Shown here piece after piece: positions 63,753 to 64,000 of a stretch of 64,000 bases of DNA. Source of the DNA: Sphingosinicella humi (GTDB lineage: Bacteria; Pseudomonadota; Alphaproteobacteria; Sphingomonadales; Sphingomonadaceae); NCBI RefSeq assembly GCF_003129465.1, contig NZ_QFFF01000001.1:1163501-1227500 (forward strand), written 5' to 3'. The notes below the pieces were generated by a model. It did no database searches, was not told the DNA's origin, and was given only the letters and a program-made list of their open reading frames with translations. Each line of letters opens with the position of its first letter. The first letter of the stretch is position 1. Both the position numbers and the translations under genes were made by a program.

Positions 63753-64000
63753 CTATCTGAGCAGATCGCTCGGCAGGGTCGGTTCGGAGATCACCCGTTC
63801 CATCACCGCCCAGCGCGCCTCGGACGTGTTGCCGGCGGCTTCGACATAGGCTTCGACCATGTCCTCGCCGAGGCCGTAGTTGATCACGTAGCTGCGATAT
63901 TCGTCGATGAAGTCGACCGACTGTTCTGCCCGCTTCTTGGAGACGAGCTGATATTTTTGCGTGAGCTCGACGGCGCGGTCGCGATTGGTGCGGCCTTCCA
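63753..64000 (-). CDS. C-terminal fragment of an unidentified protein (5' part beyond window)
   Basis: 81 residues before the stop: helical, charged, with AVELTQKYQLVSKKRAEQSV, FIDEYRSYVINYGLGEDMVEAYVEA and a Pro-containing end (SEPTLPSDLLR). No family could be named from this part. The frame is open to the window edge and codon use fits a real gene. It lies 62 bp upstream of the deacetylase on the same strand and may be its operon partner. Confidence 0.65.
   Translation of the reverse strand, partial: EGRTNRDRAVELTQKYQLVSKKRAEQSVDFIDEYRSYVINYGLGEDMVEAYVEAAGNTSEARWAVMERVISEPTLPSDLLR

Overview
The window is chromosomal DNA of a GC-rich alphaproteobacterium, most likely order Sphingomonadales. 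The basis is the CtrA regulator, an aspartate/glutamate leucyltransferase (Bpt), a SufBCDST system under an Rrf2 regulator, a RibB with an N-terminal HTH and a degenerate RibA half, lycopene cyclase CrtY, a COQ9 protein and the sucC-etfB-etfA order. Coding density is very high. No gap between genes exceeds 300 bp; the longest (about 250 bp, after 7595) is mostly one palindromic repeat element. I saw no phage, plasmid, CRISPR or rRNA, and one tRNA (Pro, GGG).

Region by region. 1-7.6 kb: 3' end of glyoxalase II, a small lipoprotein, an acyl-CoA ligase, gamma-glutamyltransferase, pyrD and a DUF885 zinc-hydrolase-like lipoprotein. 7.8-14 kb: the complete Fe-S assembly operon rrf2-sufB-sufC-sufD-sufS-sufT-sufA. 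14-23.6 kb: a lipidated subtilisin-like autotransporter, a HAD nucleotidase with dapD, a DMT exporter, TlpA thioredoxin with a VOC protein, and an argH-lipoprotein-galU-corA-HNH run joined by short overlaps. 23.6-30.3 kb: an HNH protein, gluQ, a HIG1-like protein, a PduO adenosyltransferase, egtB-egtD, an amidohydrolase and a DUF4142 protein. 30.3-33.8 kb: pdhC and lpdA of pyruvate dehydrogenase, split by a DUF559 endonuclease-like gene carrying terminal inverted repeats. 34-39.6 kb: universal stress protein, RcnB-like protein, msrC-arfB-rluA, ctrA with a clear terminator, an Anbu protease and bpt. 39.7-47.7 kb: threonine dehydratase, a hydroxyacid dehydrogenase with an amidohydrolase, DsbD, a beta-helix protein, tRNA-Pro and COQ9. 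47.8-53.1 kb: EamA transporter, riboflavin genes ribD-ribE-ribB-ribH, TonB. 53.2-64 kb: dinB, a membrane glycosyltransferase, crtY, sucC-etfB-etfA, an Old Yellow Enzyme with a divergent ArsR regulator, and an acetylpolyamine/histone deacetylase-like enzyme.

The most unusual signal is the set of palindromic repeat elements, several of which lie inside or across genes rather than between operons. Four occur in or beside the suf operon. One is translated in frame as about 30 extra residues of SufC. Another spans the sufD stop and the sufS start and appears to supply the sufS ribosome binding site. A third copy of that hairpin family brackets the DUF559 gene as about 42-bp terminal inverted repeats. 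This suggests, but does not prove, that a DUF559 (Vsr-like) endonuclease mobilises these palindromes.

Other points of note are two genes whose only plausible start is CTG, two HNH proteins encoded convergently side by side, a stand-alone Anbu protease, a cluster of four GANTC sites upstream of bpt, and several inverted repeats in divergent promoter regions.
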